A stretch of DNA of 64,000 nucleotides from Serinus canaria (Eukaryota > Chordata > Aves > Passeriformes > Fringillidae): contig NC_066343.1 in NCBI RefSeq assembly GCF_022539315.1, forward strand, positions 48,592,205-48,656,204, read 5' to 3'. Below are positions 1 through 15,000 of the stretch, one piece after another; within the stretch, counting starts at the first letter, position 1; the number at the start of each line of letters is the position of its first letter. The translations under genes and the position numbers were made by a program. The notes beneath the pieces are model-generated. The model was not told the origin of the DNA. It did not search any database and saw only the letters and a list, made by a program, of their open reading frames with translations.

Positions 1-381
1 CTAAAAATTCCATGGAGATTCCCAACATAATCCACATATGTGTGTAAGTTTGATAGGCTGGCAAGCCCCAATAAGACATAATTCATAATCTCATCTTTAA
101 TGAAACAATATTTTCTTCAGCACAAGCTGTGAAGATGAAACAGTGAATACAAGAAAGAATTTTGCTTTTGGGTTTTGGTTTTTTTTAGAATGCAAGGCAG
201 TGACTTTTTAAAACAGAAAATGCATCTAGCAAAACATGGATTCAATCCATCCTCACATATCCTCACAGAATTTTCACTGATGAGAATCTTTGTCTCTGAC
301 CTAGAAGACTGGATGTGGTAGATAATTGAGTGGTAATCAACTGAACTCCAAAACTGCATACATCTTTAAGAAATTACATAC
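1..381 (-). other. SLC1A1 intron 8, 5' part
   Basis: Intronic sequence after exon 8 runs off the left edge of the window. It is AT-rich, and no repeat or other element was recognised. Confidence 0.9.
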
Positions 382-489
382 CCAGTTATTACTGTAGCCA
401 TATAAAGACCCAATTTACGAAAGATTTCCCAGTCCTCAACTTCTATTATCTTCCCAGCAATTAAAAACACGATACCAATTGGCATATAC
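382..489 (-). CDS. SLC1A1: SLC1A1 coding exon 8 (TM5)
   Basis: This 108-nt exon encodes the last base of Trp259 through Thr294 and two bases of Gly295: [20 protein letters not shown] and [22 protein letters not shown] and GKIIEVED identify EAAT3. The acceptor is GCTTTCTAG and the donor is ACTGG|GTATGT. It is the last exon in the window; the following exons are expected at lower coordinates in the adjacent sequence. Confidence 0.97.
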
Positions 490-3400
490 CTAGAAAGCAA
501 AAATAAAGCTATCAAAATGCATTCTCAGAAATACTGCATGCTCACCATGAAATAATTTCTCTCCCAGAGTAATTTCTTTAAACAATATAAAAAATATGTT
601 TTGATATCCTATTTCACAACAACAGATTATTTTTTTTTCTTAAATTATGTTATACACTGGACTTTATTCATTTGCAGCAAGGTTACAACAGAGGTGGTGA
701 AAAAAGACTGAAAAATAAAAGGAAATGTAACTCTACATGAAGTCTAGCTAGTATTGTATAACTTGGTGTCACAGAATGCACAGACTACACAGAAGTCAGG
801 AAGGGGTATGGGCATATACCCTGTTACAGCAAATGTTCATGTATAGCTACAGGCTCCCTGGGGGTGGAAGTTTGCAGGGTTGAGACCAGTGTCTGTCTAG
901 TGTGCAACCACACACAGATGGGAAAGGTCTCCTGTAGTTATAGGAGCTGCCCTGCAGCACTGGGGCTGTATCTGTGTCACCTGCACAGAATAAAGTAAAC
1001 CTGCACAAGGCCATGCCTCATGGATCTGAACAGCTGCATAGGCTACTGTCTATAGAAAATTCAAGGGAAATATCAGGAATTATGTTAGCGCCAGCTCCAC
1101 TGCATTTTTTTTTGGTTCCACAGAGCAGGCCATCACAGAGACAAGTTATTACTCCAGAGCTTTGAGCAGCATAAATTAATCTAGAAATAAATTTTGAATG
1201 TATCAAATGTATCCATTTTAAAATAGAAATTGTAAATTTATGTAATGTATGTGTGCTATCTTATAAACAAAATTGTATCTTACCCCTGTAGAAAAGAGGG
1301 ATACCTAGTTCCTCTAAGCACTGAACATGATGAAAACAGTACTAATTCCTCATACTTTCAGCAGAAAACACTATCTTGTTTCAAACAACAGCTCTTACAC
1401 CTGTAGAAACTCAGGGAACCTGTAGCCACAGCTTCTGGTGTATGCAAGAAAATGGATAATCAATTTATAAGTAAATTCCTGTATGGGATATGCTAAGTCT
1501 CGAGTCTCATTGTTGGTAATTTTCAGCAGAGTGAGGCAGCCTATCTCACAGGGATTTAACTTATCCTGGGGCTAAACTAGCTGCTTAGCACAGGACCAGA
1601 TGCAGAAATTAATGTACTTTTCTTTAAGAAGTAAAAATTGTGCAAACACTGGACATGTTTGCTGTTTTACAGACATCTCAGTATGCTGGGATGTAAGAAA
1701 AACCCATGGAAGGGTCAGATCTGACATGGTACTGGTATGAAATGTGCACATGAGCAGAGTATTGTAATAAGTGGCACAAGGCACTCCACATGTAGGATCA
1801 AACTCTGGAATTGTGTGTATTTATAGTCCTGATCCTGTAATTGTGATTTGCACAGACAAAATTATATTAATAGCTTTGAAGTCCAACCTAACACTATCAG
1901 ACGAGTTTCTGTATTTTAAATTTGTTTTTCTTGTCTGAGAATATTATGAGAATGTAGTCTCACAAAACCTATTAGCAGGAGGTAAATGACATTAAGTTTT
2001 ATTTTGCATAGCATTTTTATTTTTTCTCTGTGCTGTGGCTTGCATATTAATTCAGATTTCTAAAGGAACTTAGATCCAATACAGCCATCCTGTGAACATA
2101 ATGTCTGTCAGGGAATAACGTTCAAGACTCAGAAGGGCATATGAGTGGTAATGCTTATCCTCAAAAGAGGCCTCAAATGACTAGTGCACTAGTTTTTTAT
2201 AAACATCTAGCAAGAATGTCTAAAAAACTCAGATTTCTTGGAAACCAATAGGAATACTGCTCCTTTAGTATATATTAAGAAGCCCTGTCTTCAGTTTCCT
2301 CAAAAGGATCAAATTCTATAGAAAGGAAAAATTTTACCAATCTTTCTTTGAAAGCTGCTTTCTGTAAAGCACTATTCAAAAGCAAACATGAGGTCTGAGT
2401 CTGCTCTCACCTCTTCAGTGACAAAATCCACTTAAAGAAGTTGTTGGAAAATGCTAGTATATCCTTGAACTTACCACATAATTATCTGAACTATTCTCAT
2501 TGTAGCTTCATTCAGCGCGTTGAAGAAATGCATCAGCACTTGTCCTTTGTCACCCATTTTCCCAATAACCACTCCAAAAACAAGGCAGAAGACAATCAAC
2601 CCCAGTGCATTGATGCCGTTGGAATACATCCCCACAATTTTATATTCTTGGGTTTTGTTCTATATATTGGAATCAAGAGAAAAACATACTATCTGAAAAT
2701 AATGAATTTACTTTAAAGCGTTCTAAAATGAAAATACATTTAGGTTTTTTTGAAAGACATGAAGCTCTTTCCCAGCCAATCTACTGGCTTTCTGAAATTG
2801 CCCAGTGGGCAAGTTCAGGAATACACTAAACTGAACACTTTGTATTTTAAAACCACGCATGGATCTGACCAAACCTCAGCAGGGAGTAAAGCACCCCTTA
2901 ACTGTGCTGTCCTTTCTAAAGACTTCTGACACGAGGTGTGGCAAGGACTAAGTATCAGTCATGCTTTCAAGATTTACTCCACTACACTCAAGATTTACTC
3001 CCCACTGGAAAGCAAAACACAGATGTAGAATCCTTGTGTTTCTTTCTGAGCAACTCAAGGATTTGTATCAGGATGTAAGATAAATTCACCACTGCCTAAC
3101 AACTGGGATATCAGTGTAATTCCATAATTTGTAGGAGAATTGTGTGTACATAACATAAAAATCCTACTAAAGAGGTATTCATACATTCTTCTGTACAGTT
3201 TAAATGTATCAACAAAAGGGTGCAATTCTTCACTACATTCTGGTTCAGGATTTAATATAGCTCTTCATATAGCTCATCTTCCCCTGCTATTATTACTCTG
3301 AGATGAAATTTGGAAGGAGTATAATAAAATGTATATTGATTTGGTATTGTTTATAGTTCTGTGTTCACATTCTATTGACTTCCTTTCTCCCCCTCCTCCA

Positions 3401-5946
3401 GAGTAAGTCTAGACTTTATACACCATTAACACCTATAAGCTTTCCACACCTCTAATGAAGGGCTTCTTAACTCTCCATTTTTGTTTCTGTACATTTTTTT
3501 GCAGAGTAAAAACTATTAATTAACAAATGATTTATATTGTTTTGTTTTCCATTAAAAAATACTTATTATTACTTTCAACTAATTTTCTTTTTTAGTGCTT
3601 ACAATTACAGTCATTGCTACTCAAACATCTCAAGGTGATATACATCTAGACTTTCCACAGTGAGTATTGACTCTCTCAGAAAATTGATAATTCATAAGCA
3701 GATAAATGTAATCAATCTTCATCTATTTTCTTTGGACTGATCAATTACCCATGGGATCCTCTGCTGTTCTGAAACCTACTGGAAGGACCTCTAAGCATTT
3801 ATCAAGTAACTTCTGTGCTCTTGCTAAAATCCATCTATGTGCTATTTCCAATCATTTCTTCATCACTAACCACATGAAATAAACCAAATTTAGTCTATGT
3901 TCTTTCTTCCTACTTCATATATTATGAAGGAATGAAAGGATAAAAGGTCGTACCTCTGAAGCTTTTGCTGTTGCAGCTGTTGTACTGGATTCCTCTCGAA
4001 ATATAGAGCTATTTTTATCCACAGCAATTGCAGTTTTAACTTTTTCACGTTTGGTTTTATACTGGAAAAGTTTTTAAAAAAAAAAAAACAGAAGAACTTA
4101 TTTAGAAAAATGAGAAAACTGAAGAACAGACAAAGGTGCAGTAAAAATAAGAGAAAAATTAACCAATTGAAGCTGAAGGTAGCAAACATAGACAAAGACT
4201 TTATTTCCCAATTCATGTGAGCCATCAGGGCTCTGTACCTCAGAAGCTGTAGATGAAACAAGAGGTTCACAAATAATATGCTATGAATTCTGCTCCCCAG
4301 GATCTTGGATACCCCATGGATGTGCTGCAGTCTTGCAGGGCATGAGCTAGAGCTCCTGACAATGGCAAGAATTTTTTGCTGGAACAAACAGTCTGGAGAG
4401 AATTGCTGACAGCCATGCCAGGAAAGACCCTTGGTGATGTGGTCAGCATAACTAATGCCACTATGCTAGGCAAACAGCCATTCTTAGTGGTCAAATGGGT
4501 TACATATTTCCCTTTCCCCTTGTTGCCAGGTCTTCAAGGTCCTGTGCACCAAGCAGACAACCCAAACAGACTCTCTTCTGCTCCCTACTAGCCTCCAGAT
4601 TCCTGGCACTAGGCTGACTACTCCTCTTCTTATTTGTCTTAAATGTTCCAGGCACCCAGCCAGATAAGTGGTGTTGATGATGCAGTCACAGAACAGGCAA
4701 GTCCAACAGCAGCAAGTACACTGTCCATAAAACCAAGCAGGTACAAGTCCTAGTGAGTAACTTGGACCAAAACTGCTGCAGGACAGTGAGACCTGGTGGT
4801 CAGGGATGCCTCCATCATTGTCTGCTTCCCCTGAGGACTGAGCGATCAACCTTTTATATGTTTTTCAAGCCTAGATTATGGTTGTTATATTGATACAGCA
4901 AACGAAGTATTAAGATTTGACAAAATAGTGGCTCCAGGTGATTAGAAAACAAGTTAAATGGGTTATTATAAAACTGGTCTTCACTGATTTTGCTCCTAGA
5001 AATCCTGTGCGATTCTGATTGTAAGTTCTGTGCTACACTAATCATAATCCATTAAGAAAACAAGACTTTAATAGTAACTACAGTTTAATGCCACCAGCAT
5101 TCTGTCAAGGATTTCTAAAAGAGGCTGCCTGTCCCCTCAGTGTGGGGTGGCCAGTAATGATGACAAAAACTACATGGAGAAGTTTTATAAAGTGAGTTGT
5201 GTACAGCAGCATATAAATTTCTGATACAAATTTCTGGGGAAGGTTAACTGATAAGTCTAATATATAGACAGAAGTTTCCTCTTTCATCTTGCAACACTCA
5301 CTTTTCCTGAAAGATGTCTCAAACAGACTACTAGTTATCATCCTTTTCCTTCAAATGATTTGGTCTGGCACTGGATATGTGAGACACTTAAGGGTGAGGG
5401 CTAACTTACACAGATTTTATCAGACCCAGAGGGATCTTAAGAATAAGGAAACTAATCCTCATAAGATGGTTCTTCTAACTCTTGTCCCAAAAGGAAACAT
5501 CTAATCTTACACACTCTTGGTTTCTGCATCCAGCTCTTAAACAGCGCCTTTTTGGGACTTAATAGCTGATAGCAGAGTGTTTATCATAATGGAAATGGAA
5601 CCAAGATGCCTTAACACCCCCCCCCCCCTTTTTATAGGAGATGAAGATATTCCTGGACTTCTCAGAAATAAGTCTTGCCCTATTATTTTTGTGAAAATAT
5701 TTTGTGGTTAACAGTGAAAACTACAGAAAGAAAGAGGGATGTTCAAACTTACCTGTTGGAAACAGGCCTGAACAAGGTTCTCTGGGAACATATTCCTGTT
5801 AACAAGCATAGAAGCATTTCAATACTACAGAAATGCATACTAAGGAAAAGTTGTTTGCTATAAACAAAATGATAAAATTTGATGCTTAAAAACAGATTGT
5901 ATTTTATTTATTTTAGCAAAAAGAAGTATATTTAGGATCACCAGAT

Positions 5947-6020
<74 letters not shown>

Positions 6021-9000
6021 TTTTTTTTCCAAAGAAATGAAGGGTTTAGGAGTCCCAATTACTGTTTTCCTGCTTGCACTTGTTGAACTTTTGGGCTTAT
6101 TCTTTAGTATTTGACATTTATTTTGGTAAGCTACTAAACCCAGTGTATTTTATCCCAGCTACATTATCCCCTTGACTTGTATAAGGAATACAGGACACAC
6201 CATCTTTATAAGATATGTCAAATATAGGCAGAAAAGAAAAATAAAAAACCTCTTACAAAGGCTGTGCTGTAAGAATAAGATATTTGGTAACTCTAATGTT
6301 ACTCTATTGTAGTTTTGAATTCAGAAATTATTCTTGGTTAATGGTAAATTCTCCTATGTTATTCTGGTGTCAAGGACAATTTTCAAACACTGAAAAATTA
6401 GGAGATTTAGTGCAACGCACTTGTGTGGATCCTTTCCAAATGCCAATTTCAGATCCAAACAATTGCAAAAAAAAAGCATTAATTATTTGGTAAATATCCA
6501 ATCCAGTGCAGAAAATGCATTGCATATATATAATGCATTTATATACTGAAGCAGAAGTTTTTAAATCTCCCCTAAAGATCTTTCACAAACTCCTGACTTT
6601 GGTTTTCAAGTTTTAGAAGCAGAATCTATTCAAAAGCAAAATCAGTTTGCGTAAGTGTGGGTTTTTCCTTCATCTTTACAAGACTGTCTGGTTTTGAATC
6701 TTAAATCTATTATTTTTATCCATATTTTTGAATACAAATATGTAAGCAATTCTAATTCCTTTAAAAGAGAATTTCAGATCTTTTAACTGCTAATTTACAG
6801 TCTTCAATTTCTTTGCAAGAAGTTGAGCTATGATCTATAACAAACACCTAAACTACTAGATATGTGGCAGTTGATTCTTACATGACAGATTAAGCATAAA
6901 TTCTACAAAGACAAAATGGTGGGCAGGAATAGTGACCCAGAATAGAGACTAAATATACCATAATAAAAAAATTAACAGAAATATTTTTGAAGATACCATC
7001 TAGCCTCTCTTGGATATGCAGCCTTTATTGGTGTTATTTTTCTTCAAATCCCTTATACACAGTAGATCTGAAAACCTGCACCTGTCTTCTGCAGTCTTTT
7101 CTAGGGGTTTCCTTCTTCTAACCATTTAAAAATATCTATCATTGTCCATGGTGCTAATGGGGAAAGACACATTATACAGTTGCCTTAGATACTGGTGATG
7201 CAGCAAACTTCTTGACTGTGGAACCCCTGGAAGTCTTTGCATACTGCATCTGTTACTCTGCATGCTGCCTTGAGGAGGGGAACCACAGCTCTGCAATTTC
7301 AGCTGATTGTCTATACTGGATGACACACAGAAGGTGCCAATCAGTAATCATCAGTAATCCACCAATCCTTTATGGATTTTTCCTCATAATAGATAAATCT
7401 TGCATGTCAATTTCTGTGAAGGAAGGATTTTCCATCACTGGTATATTAGCTGAAGTCTATAGGTGAAGACAATTTTTTAAACAAACTGCTTTGAGTAAAT
7501 TTTAAAGTGTCTAATTTGTTTAAATACTACCCTTATTCACCCAAACAGTATCAGAAGGCATTTTATTGTATTACCTATCACAACTTTTTTTGTGTTTGTT
7601 TGAACTTCTGCAAAGGGGATATGGAAACTAAAAATTAAAATCTCACCTGATCAGATCCAGCAAGGCATCAACAGTATTGACTTCTGGGGTACTGCCCATT
7701 CTGTCAATATCACTTGCTCTTTGAGTCACTCCAGGTTTAATGGTCACAACAAGGATAATCCCTGAGAAGGAAAAGCAGAGAGCTCACAGTGCAAGCAGAG
7801 GCATTGGTGCATTCTTCCTCAGTATATCCTGTGTAGCCAAACTCTTTGGGAACTCAACTCAATAAACACTTTCCCTGGGTGCTTCTGCTGTTATGTGCAG
7901 AAAAGTCTGCAGGTGGTGTCCTTAAATGTGTGGGTTCCCCTAGTACAGGAGCTACTTGCAGGTTGGCCCCTAGACTTCATCACTTTAGCTTTGCTTTTGT
8001 ATGCATCGTACTACATCACTACTGCTCACCAAGAAGGTAAATTACTTTCGCTGGGCTTCAGATGAGTATGCTGCAACTTTTGCAGAGTGAATATATTTAA
8101 TTGCTACTTCCCTTTTCCTTTATGTAGCTCTTCTTGTTACTAGCTTTTAGATATGAATACAAGTGTGCACCCCACAGTCAAAGGGTGTTTCACCAAAGTT
8201 AGGTAGCAATATAGTTATGTAAGAGAAGGCTTCAGAAAAACAACGAAATAAAAAAATTGTAGATTAAGAAATATTAGATTTGACCTTGTAAATCCTGAAA
8301 TCAATGACAAATTATTAATTTATTTTAGTGGCTCCATTTTAAGCATTTTTACTATTGTTATTCTCCAAATTTCTTTTTCTCTTTTTTTTTCCTTATACAA
8401 GTCCAAAGAAAGCCAAAGCAAATGAAACTACTAAATTTCAGTGAAGGGAGAAAGAACGGAGAAAAAGTTGTTTGGATGACCCTTCAACCAGGCAGGAACA
8501 AGTCTTTCTGGCAGGAACAAGTCTTTCTAATGAATAAAAGCAGTGCTGTACTTGCATAGTTCTGTATTGTGAAACAAGTGAAGTCATAATGCCATGGAAC
8601 AACTTAGAATAGCAAGGACCTTGGGAGATTGTCTGGTTTAACATCTCACCCAAAGCTGAGACAATTTCAAAATTAGATACATACTAATATTAGTCTTTAT
8701 ATAGTATTCCTTCTTACGTATTCACAGAAATTACCCAGACATATAAGATAGATTGTTTTATTTTGTTTCTTATTTAAGAAGGCGGGCTGAGGATGTTTCT
8801 TTAAGCAAATACAGAACATGTCAATGTTGCTGGTCAGGAATGAACATCCTGTAAGAGGAGATGAGAATATCGGAGATGTAGGATTGGAGCCTGGCAGTTA
8901 CAGAGAGGAAAAAAACCTTTAAGGAAAGAACAAGATGACAAGGGAACTAGTATTTTCTGTCATTCTTTCAGGTGTGACACACTACATATTTTCCAATCTG

Positions 9001-12000
9001 AGAATCAGGAACAGGCTATCAGTTTTGCTATTGAGGAAATTCACTTTGTATTTAAGGTTGGCCTTTGACATTTATTCAGCTTTCTCACTGCTGGTCATTT
9101 TTTACCTCAGCAGACAGCTCCTAATCTTCCCTGAGCTGAAATATATGGTGAAATTGACTGTGGCTTCACACTGGATATGAACACAGCCCAACCATGGACA
9201 GCAGGACTAGCTCCTCTCTGTATCTGACTACAGGTAATATCAGGTTGTCTGGTATGATTCCCCATCTCATCTCCACATTCTGTCTTGGGAAATAAGCAAT
9301 GTCACAATGCAGTCAGTACATTTGTAATTAGGCAATGCTGATGATTTAAAAAGTTACAGAATCACAGAGTACCTAATATTACAGCAATGACTGTTGTGCT
9401 GAAATAATATACAACGGCTCGCAAACCAATCTTCCCAGAAATGTTGGAATCCAAAGCAGCAACACCTGCAAAAAACAGCCACAGAAACAAAACAATAAAA
9501 GCCAGTCTTATAAGAATGTTGTCATTTTTGGAGAGAGAAGTAATTATTGTATCTTACTTCTGTGCAGAAAATTTTTCTTTATTCAAGATGTTTCTAAATA
9601 CTTAATTGACATTTGCACTTCTGAAAAATATCTGTAGCTGACCAACATATTTACTTCTGCTTCTTTGCAGAAATGTTTTCCCTTCCCCATACCCTGCTCC
9701 CCCCCCCCCCGCCACCTTTTTTCTAGGACAAAGACAATTGAGCTTTCTTGATTCCCTGATGTTTGTGATTAATTAGATTCCTTTGGTTTACAAGAGGATT
9801 TCAAAATTATTTCCTTATTCACTTAACTCATGGCTTCACTTTTTCCAGATCTGTAACATTTTGGCTTTAAAGCTAAAAGCCATGTGAAGGGAGTTGCTCA
9901 GGCCTGTTATCCCAGGCTCAAAGTCTCATCAGACAAGTAAGGATCATTTCTGGTCAGTTTGTCTTCATTAACAGGTTTACTGTTTTTAAATTTTTGACTA
10001 AAGCTTTTTCTGAAGTTTGGGTGGTCCACACTTCTCCACCTGAATATGTCATTGTCAAGAACAGACAGCAGATTTACTAATGAAGGTAGGGAAAGTGCTG
10101 AGACAGGTATTATACTCAGGTCAACTTAGCTTCTGGCAACAATACTAGATGAAACTTCTCATGAAGTGTTTTTTAATTTTAAAAAAGATTTATAAAAGTT
10201 GTATTTGTAAAATCAGTAACTAGGACAAAGTGAGCATTTTGACTCCAAAACTTGTCTGTTTATAACAACGTTAATCAATAATTCACTGCTACCTTTATTA
10301 TACATTTGTGATCCATTTATACTTGTATGTTTATTGAGTCAGTTTATCAAAGACTGGCTGGATTCCATTGTATACAAAAACTAAACCATGAGGAGGATAT
10401 TTAGCCTCAGAGAAGTGTGATTTTGTAGGGAAAAACAGTTTCAAAAGTGACGGAAGAAAAATCAAGAGATCTAACATACATGTAACTTACTGATCTTTGA
10501 GCTCAAAAAGGATCTTAGCAAGCACAGTTTAACCATGAGCTGATGTCTCATACAGAAGATATATTAACAGCACTGACAACTTGTGCCTAGAGTACTCACA
10601 TAATATCTTACTAGTTCTGTTAATTGTTATTCAAAATGCAAACAATACTCAGAGGGAAGAATGAAGGCTATTTTATTTCATAATCTGATTATCTTAGAGT
10701 CTTTCATGGCATAGTGTATCATAAGATTGAGTACAGAAGAACTACACATATATACGGAAATCATAATGCAAGGATTCTCTCACTTGTAAAGCAAATAAGG
10801 ATAATCAATGAACTATTGATATGGCAAAGGAATACAGATTAATGCAGAGAAAAACAATGCCACAGCTATTACAGGAAACTGTTAGCAGTAAGGATATTGT
10901 TTGAGGCATGAATAACAGAATGAACACAGAATCTGAGCCTTGATTTCTATTTCTCACCTTGGGAACTGGAGGTAAAAAAGGTAGAAAGGAGGACTTTTCC
11001 ATTGCTGTGGGCTCAGCTGCGAAAATCATGGCAGCAAGAACTCCTGAGAATGGCTAGTTTTGGGAGGAAATGGTTAAAACTGAAAATCTGGGGAGGAGGA
11101 GGGAATAATTTAGACCAAAGTGACCTTGCAGCTGGGAATGCTAAAAATGTCAGTGTGGGAAAACTCCATTTATTATGCCTAGTGTCGAGCCTGTGCCTGT
11201 TTTGAGAAGCGGAATTCCTATGGAGAGATAACACACTCTCACAGAGATGCAGGAAGCCTTCTGTTACAGCAAGGCAGGCAGCAAGCACTTCCCCCACACT
11301 GGCCGCTAGGATGAGCCAAGCCTAATGGAGCTCTGTCTCCATGTGCCTCAGCCAACTGGCATTGTTGGTGAGGTAATGAAATAAATTACTCTTTGCATTT
11401 CAGCTGTCACTTCATGCTTCCCCTGGTTACCTGAATGAGTCAATTCACACTAATAATAACAAATAATGCTTTCTGTGGACAAGCCTATTTTCAAAGGCTG
11501 TCGATGTTGAAACTTCTGCACCTGATAAATTAACTTGGAAGAATTCACATATTTTTTTTAAAGAGAGCAAACAGGTGTTGCCACCATTCCGTAACTTTTA
11601 ACGAAAAGTTAAAAAACTTGGAAATAATGGAATTTTAGTCTAAAACTTGTGACTTTTTTTAATTTTTTTTTCTTGCCTGACAATCTTGTTGACTTATTTA
11701 AGAGCCTAATAATCATGCAACATTATTTCCCTGGAGTAGTCAGTTATAAAGATCCTACAGTAAATATTAAAGGAGATTCCTGTGACAGGAATTCTTCTGG
11801 CTCCAAATTAAATCCCTTTGCAAACTGTTGTGCTCAGCAGAGGTATAATAAAGGGTAAACTTTGCCCCTACCTTTTTAAACTAGGTAATGATCCTGTTAG
11901 TGAGCAAGCTGTGCTAGGATCCAGCCTGTCCTTCCATTGTCATGTTGATGCTGCTTTGCTGGTAACCATAAAACCACACAAATTATTCAGACAGACATGG

Positions 12001-15000
12001 CTGAATAAGTACAACCATGGTCTAGGGATGATAGGTGTGGGGTTTGCATTTTTTGAAAGCTGCTGTACTCTGAAACCTGTATTCAGAATAATGCTTCCAT
12101 TTAGAGACTGAAATAGCATTCACTACAAGTGCCACAGACACAGGTTTGCACTGGGTGATGTATAGTGCAAAGCTACATTTTATTTAATGTTAGCTTGTTA
12201 CACATAAGAAAATATGCTATATAATAATGGACTTCTATCCATTATTTTTCCAGATATGTCCTAGTGTCATGACTGAGCAATTGACAACATAATTGATAGC
12301 TACTAGCCTTTTGCTCAAGATAACTGAAAATTAGGATTCCCTTTGTAGTTACATCATGGCTTTACAGTTTCTTTGGAACTGAAGGAGTTAATAGAATATG
12401 TATTGAACAAAGCACTAAAACACTACTAACTACAAAGTCAGTAGTACTAAATTACTACACAACACCAATTTCAGTTCAGAAGAACACTAATTACTCAAAC
12501 TAAGATGGCACATTGCTTCAAAAAGAAAGTCTTCAGTGTCATTAAAATTAGATCACAAAAGCAGCGCAATTAGGTTTGGTTATCTACTTTGGATTACCAC
12601 TAAACTTTTACAACTGTAAATCACAGTTGTAACAATCACAGGGATCTTCTGACTTCCAGGAATAGTTTACCAGCAATTTCTGTTGCTTCTTCCAAAAGCT
12701 GAATGGTGAATCTTTTCCTTTTTTTTTTTCTGATGCTCTGTGGAAGTCTCTGGGAAATGTAATACCACATTACTTGTGTTTGAACAAGACTATCAGGACC
12801 GAGTAAGTAACTCACAACTGTCTACTGAAATACCACCCACACACAGGACTTCAGACAGCACGATGTACAGTCTACTGCTCATCTGAGACAAAGGACTCAG
12901 ACTATTATTGCATTCTCAAACATCTTTCACTTGACATGCATCTCATAATTTTATTTTTTCCTCATTTTTACTGTGTCGTGGGGCTTGGAAGGATCTTTTG
13001 CAACTAGTCTTTCCCCAGCTAACTGAATGACCTCTTTAGCTAAGTCTCATTAGGAGGACAGCTCCAAGTCAGATGTTGGCTGAGAAGATCAGGTAATGAA
13101 AATGCTATGGCAAATGGACAACCCAAACACACAGCGATTTGCAGTCTCTCACATGATCTTTTCATGATCTACTGTCTTTAGTGTTTTTACTAGAAGTCTT
13201 CCATTCCTATTCTACCAATTCTTCTGTAACAGAAGTCATCCTGTCTATTCAAATGTCATTGTTACTTACTGTAAAGGAAAAGGATTTCTATGGCAGCTTG
13301 TAGCAATTACCTTTTCAATCAACTTGATAGAAATTTCATTAACTGCTCTTCTTTAGAACAAGTGATTGTTATCCTACTAGTATGTTTTATCAGTGCAACA
13401 AAATAATGTCTTACAAATGAAATGAGAAAAACTAGCACGTGACAGGAGGGCAGTGTTAGGGAAAGAGTGGGAAAGAGAGATAGATGCATGTAGGTAATGC
13501 CTAAGCATCTGTTCTTGCTATTTAAATATCACCAAAAAATTCAAGTCAGAAAATTTTCAATTTCTAATTACATGATCTAATGAGACTTGGATTAACATAT
13601 TAGATTAACGTATTGCCTTTTTGGAGAGGCATTGAAAAAAGATTATTTGAAAAAACCCTAACAAAGAGACTAAAATGTGGAATATAAGAATCGTTACAAC
13701 AGTCCAAATACTGAGAGATGTCTTGGATCATTTAGGATGAGGTTGAAAAAGTAATTGTAATGAACCTTTCTAAATGCCAGATAGGGTGGAATGGGAGATG
13801 AAGAGTTGATAGCAATGAAAGGGTTAAAATAATTATAAACCAGAGGTAATTTCTAACCCTGGATATCAGTTTGCTAAGGACTGTTGTGCTGTCTTCTTGT
13901 CAGTTGGCATAATCATTGTATTATGAGCTTTCCCTACTGAGCTTATTGGAGACATGCAGAGAAAGAGGGTATTAGTACTGCCTCCTATTCATCACTTCTA
14001 GGAACATTTTACTTTTTTCTCTAGAAAGCTCTTAGAGGTTATATAATCTGAAGTTAATGCCTTTTCAGGAGAGATGATGTTCCTTGGTTTGAATATAAGA
14101 AGAACTTGAAAGGAAGGAAGATGACACATCTATCTGCCAAGATGGACAGGTGGACAGGCTAACAAGATGCACTAGAGAAATCAGATTCAGTTCAAGGATG
14201 CAGCAGAAATATGGCCCCTGCACTGTTGCTGGTGATACATGTATGGAATGTATACAGAAAACTGTGGTATTGAAAGTACTTGAATTCCCTCAAAATTATT
14301 GATGGCAAAATGTATAGGTGGACAAGATTTAACTTCCATGCTATTGAAAGAGCACTTTAACATGACACTGAATTTTTAATCAATTGTGATGTCTACTCAC
14401 AGGGAAATGGAATGAAAACGGTGAATGGAATCTGGTTTATCTAGTGGAACAGTTGTGTATGTCCTGAGCTCCACAAGAGAACAGCAGAAGACACCAACTG
14501 ACTGTAGATCCATCCACAGTGGTACCACCAGCAGTGCCCACAGTGATATGGCTAGGACAGGAAGCAATGACAGCTGGTGCCACAAAATGGCTGTTCTGTT
14601 GGAGCTGTTTGTCCTTGAGAGCTGGTGGTAATCATGCTCCATGAACCAGAAGTGCACTTCAAAGTTTTATTACTTTAAAACTTTAAATAATGTAGGGGCT
14701 GTCTCACTTATATAAGGTCAACAGCTATTGATGGGAAAGGAGCAAATGACATGACAGAAGTAATCTGAAGAAGAGGGGCACAAAGTCTTGTCCATTAATA
14801 ACCCTTGATCTGCCATCCTGCCTGCTTCAATGACTGCACATGGACAGCAGGCACAGAACTTCCAACATCCCTCAATACAGCTGAAGGCAGAACTCATTAA
14901 CAGTACTGTAATGTTTTCTGACCTTCACACAATTAATGATACAGAAGGAAGAGTTGAGTCTCCTGTCTGAGCCCAGTTAACTAATTTACTAACACTATAT

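Larger units (their letters stand above)
7762..9372 (-). other. SLC1A1 intron 3
   Basis: This is 1.6 kb of intron. It contains a short 19-bp tandem duplication at 8491-8528 and a probable old CR1 tail near 8598-8680. Confidence 0.9.

Noticed and set aside
2180..2193. 14-bp perfect palindrome in intron 7
   Set aside because: Such short palindromes are expected by chance in 64 kb often enough not to merit a claim.
2441..2716. 91-codon plus-strand ORF
   Set aside because: Antisense shadow of SLC1A1 exon 7.
3890..4387. 165-codon minus-strand ORF over exon 6
   Set aside because: It is in a different frame from the SLC1A1 reading; the true exon frame gives YKTKRE and clean splice sites.
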